Shown in pieces: positions 5,091 to 6,621 of a stretch of 6,621 bases of DNA. A program made the translations under genes and the position numbers. Each line of letters opens with the position of its first letter. Position 1 is the first letter of the stretch. The DNA lies in the NCBI GenBank assembly GCA_900550735.1, contig URTD01000109.1, positions 1-6,621 on the forward strand, written 5' to 3'. Under the pieces are notes generated by a model. The model made no database searches, was not told the origin of the DNA, and saw nothing but the letters and a program-made list of their open reading frames with translations. This DNA is from an uncultured Collinsella sp. Its GTDB lineage: Bacteria; Actinomycetota; Coriobacteriia; Coriobacteriales; Coriobacteriaceae.

Positions 5091-5933
5091 CTACTCGCCG
5101 CGAGGATGAGCTTGAGCCACGGCACGTTTGAGCCGATCGGGCGTGAGATGCGTGTAAATCTGCGTTGTAGACAAGCTCGCATGGCCCAGCAGCTCTTGAA
5201 CCGAGCGCAGGTCCGCACCGCCCTCGAGCAAGTCGGTCGCATAGGTATGGCGCATCGCATGCGGGGCGATGTCGGCCGGAATGCCGGCGAGCGTCGCCAG
5301 CATATGGAACCGCCGCCTGAGCATGGCGGCGCTCATGCGATTGCCGCGCGCCGATATAAGCAGCGGATGCGGCCCGGTAGCGGGGTCACGGCGCTTTGCC
5401 TGAGCGAGCAACTCCGGCCTCCCCTCCTCAATATAGAGACGCGTCACCTCGAGCGCACGACGATACAGAGGAACGATGCGCTCCTTGCTTCCCTTGCCCC
5501 AAAGGCGCAGCGTGCGTTCGGACCAAGCGATGGACTCCACATTGAGTGCTGCGAGCTCAGAGATACGAGCACCCGAGGCATAGAGTAGCTCGAGCATCGC
5601 CGCATCGCGCAGTCCCGCAGGCGTCGATGTATCAGGCGTCTTGAGCAGCGCCTCGATCTGCAGGGTCGTAAGGACGCCCGGCAGGTCACGCGGCAGCTTG
5701 GGCGATGCGATCGCCGAGACCGCATCGCCCTCGACAATCCCCTCGGCAGCCATCCACCGATAGAGCGAGCGAATGGCAGACAGATGCGCCGCGAGGGTCC
5801 GAGCCGACACCTGGTCACGCGAAAGCTCAGCAAGATAGCGACGAATGGTGCGCACGTCGGCAGCGAAAGCATCAATATCCTCGCGCTCGCACCAGGCAGC
5901 AAAGCGCTCCAGTCTCGAGCCATAGGCCGTCAC
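5091..5933 (-). CDS. xerC: Site-specific tyrosine recombinase, XerC/XerD family
   Basis: Tyrosine recombinase expected to resolve chromosome dimers at a dif site near the terminus. Numbered from the GTG at 5933, it has an N-terminal core-binding domain (to about 80) and a catalytic domain (about 88-280). All active-site residues are present: Arg123 (in ASGARISEL), Lys147 (in WGKGSKERIVPL), His225 and Arg228 (HAMRHTYATDL), His251 (LLGHASLST) and the nucleophile Tyr260 (TTQIYTHL). The C-terminal AHPRGE recalls the AHPR ending of XerC. GTG 5933 is the only canonical start nearby, but it has poor Shine-Dalgarno support (a GAGGGG about 15 nt away). It would also cut into the family's SPNTVTAY helix: the frame stays open upstream with typical Xer residues, described separately. 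Residues alone do not separate XerC from XerD; position after trmFO favours XerC (CodV in Bacillus). I see no obvious terminator between it and rpsB. Confidence 0.93.
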   Translation of the reverse strand: MTAYGSRLERFAAWCEREDIDAFAADVRTIRRYLAELSRDQVSARTLAAHLSAIRSLYRWMAAEGIVEGDAVSAIASPKLPRDLPGVLTTLQIEALLKTPDTSTPAGLRDAAMLELLYASGARISELAALNVESIAWSERTLRLWGKGSKERIVPLYRRALEVTRLYIEEGRPELLAQAKRRDPATGPHPLLISARGNRMSAAMLRRRFHMLATLAGIPADIAPHAMRHTYATDLLEGGADLRSVQELLGHASLSTTQIYTHLTPDRLKRAVAQAHPRGE

Positions 5934-6011
5934 CGTGTTGGGAGAAAGCCCCTCAACGCGTGCGATATAGGCGATAAAAGAGTCGACGGTGTCGTACAGG
6001 TCAAAGGCTAT
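5934..6011 (-). other. Probable missing N-terminus of XerC, read from a non-canonical ATA start
   Basis: In frame with xerC, the 26 codons upstream of the GTG have no stop. They encode a plausible Xer N-terminus, including FDLYDTVDSFIAYIARVEG and then LSPNT running into VTAYGSRL. This is the usual first helix plus the LSPxTVxAY motif of the core-binding domain. With it the protein would have about 306 residues, the normal Xer size. No ATG, GTG or TTG occurs in frame here. GGAGG (6025-6021) sits 9 nt before ATA (6011-6009), and that ATA overlaps the trmFO stop TAG as ATAG. A rare ATA start, an in-frame CTG (5999-5997), or a base error or mutation of an original start are the options. Confidence 0.55.
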
Positions 6012-6621
6012 GACCGGTCGCCTCCAAACAAGTCGGAACGCGTGGCCAAGTAGGCATCGAGGGCCTCGAGCGCACGGTCCGCATAGGCCTGATAGCGGTC
6101 GCGCTTGCTGCGGCGCTTACCATCCTCGAGTAGCGGCACCAGGCCAAAGTTGACATGCATGGGCTGATAGCCCACGGTGGCAGGATCGGTCGCATAGCCC
6201 ACGAGCGCACCCAGGGCGCCCACACGCGGCAACTCGACGCCCGCGGCACCGATAGCCTCGGCATAAGTGTTAAGCGCCGCGAGCAGACCTGTCGCCACGG
6301 CTTCCATGTACCCCTCGGTGCCGGTGATCTGACCGGCCAGGCGCACACCGGTACCGGGCACGGCAAAGGTGCCATCGAGCACATGCGGGGCGTCGACAAA
6401 GGTATTGCGGTGCATGACACCGTAGCGGAAGAACTCAGCGTTCTCCAGGCCCGGCACCATATGGAAGACGCGCTTCTGCTCGCCAAAGGTCAAGTTGGTC
6501 TGGAAGCCCACCAGGTTATAGGCGGTCTTCTCCTTGTTCTCGGCACGCAGCTGAATCGCCGCCCAGGGGCGACGTCCGGTACGCGGGTCGGTGAGGCCGA
6601 CGGGCTTCATGGCGCCAAAGC
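6008..6621 (-). CDS. trmFO: tRNA (uracil-54-C5)-methyltransferase, folate/FAD-dependent, C-terminal part (cut by window edge)
   Basis: TrmFO methylates U54 in the tRNA T-loop using methylene-tetrahydrofolate as carbon donor and reduced FAD. The last 203 complete codons are visible, out of a usual length of roughly 435-450. The start and the N-terminal FAD-binding motif lie beyond the high-coordinate edge. Recognisable C-terminal segments are MKPVGLTDPRTGRRPWAAIQ, TAYNLVGFQTNL, VPGLENAEFFRYGVMHRNTF, LAGQITGTEGYMEAVATGLL and YQPMHVNFGL, all close to Bacillus-type TrmFO. The internal Met at 6610 is part of the FGAMKPVGL motif and is not the real start. The stop TAG (6010-6008) overlaps the frame leading into xerC, so the two genes are probably coupled. 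The trmFO-xerC pair is conserved in Firmicutes. TrmFO replaces the SAM-dependent TrmA in many Gram-positive bacteria. Confidence 0.95.
   Translation of the reverse strand, partial: FGAMKPVGLTDPRTGRRPWAAIQLRAENKEKTAYNLVGFQTNLTFGEQKRVFHMVPGLENAEFFRYGVMHRNTFVDAPHVLDGTFAVPGTGVRLAGQITGTEGYMEAVATGLLAALNTYAEAIGAAGVELPRVGALGALVGYATDPATVGYQPMHVNFGLVPLLEDGKRRSKRDRYQAYADRALEALDAYLATRSDLFGGDRS

Noticed and set aside
1..6621. A novel defence, mobile or biosynthetic system
   Set aside because: All nine genes are universally recognisable housekeeping genes in conserved order, with no inserted genes, long repeats or composition breaks noticed by eye.

Overview
The window is an ordinary, densely packed stretch of bacterial core genome, with every gene on the minus strand. 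Reading in the direction of transcription (high to low coordinates) it holds: the 3' part of trmFO (tRNA m5U54 methyltransferase), a XerC/XerD-type tyrosine recombinase, rpsB (S2), tsf (EF-Ts), pyrH (UMP kinase), frr (ribosome recycling factor), uppS (undecaprenyl diphosphate synthase), cdsA (phosphatidate cytidylyltransferase) and the first 44 codons of dxr (DXP reductoisomerase). I found no mobile element, CRISPR array, tRNA or rRNA, and no accessory system.

Organism: GC is fairly high by eye, Shine-Dalgarno sequences are strong (AGGAGG type), and the order trmFO-xerC ... rpsB-tsf-pyrH-frr-uppS-cdsA-dxr is the one familiar from Gram-positive bacteria such as Bacillus subtilis. TrmFO with a Gram-positive layout and high GC suggests a Coriobacteriia-like actinobacterium such as Collinsella. 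This is inference from protein flavour and synteny, not a database match.

Layout: (i) 6621-5091, trmFO and xerC, probably translationally coupled, with a start-codon puzzle at xerC. (ii) 5090-4855, a 236-bp intergenic region with a well-formed promoter (TTGGCA-17-TATCAT). A perfect 7+7 inverted repeat fills its spacer, and a leader of about 135 nt follows. (iii) 4854-3211, rpsB and tsf, closed by a clear intrinsic terminator at 3187-3153. (iv) 3152-3093, a short region with a small hairpin, an extended -10 element and a palindrome. (v) 3092-1, pyrH-frr-uppS-cdsA-dxr, packed with gaps of 1-2 nt or a 1-nt overlap, three of the five starting on GTG or TTG.

Functionally the two operons join translation (S2, EF-Ts, RRF), pyrimidine nucleotide supply (UMP kinase) and envelope lipid supply. 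UppS makes the undecaprenyl carrier, CdsA makes CDP-diacylglycerol, and Dxr commits carbon to the MEP pathway that feeds UppS. The points most worth a second look are the xerC N-terminus, which has no canonical start codon, and the candidate regulatory architecture upstream of rpsB and pyrH.
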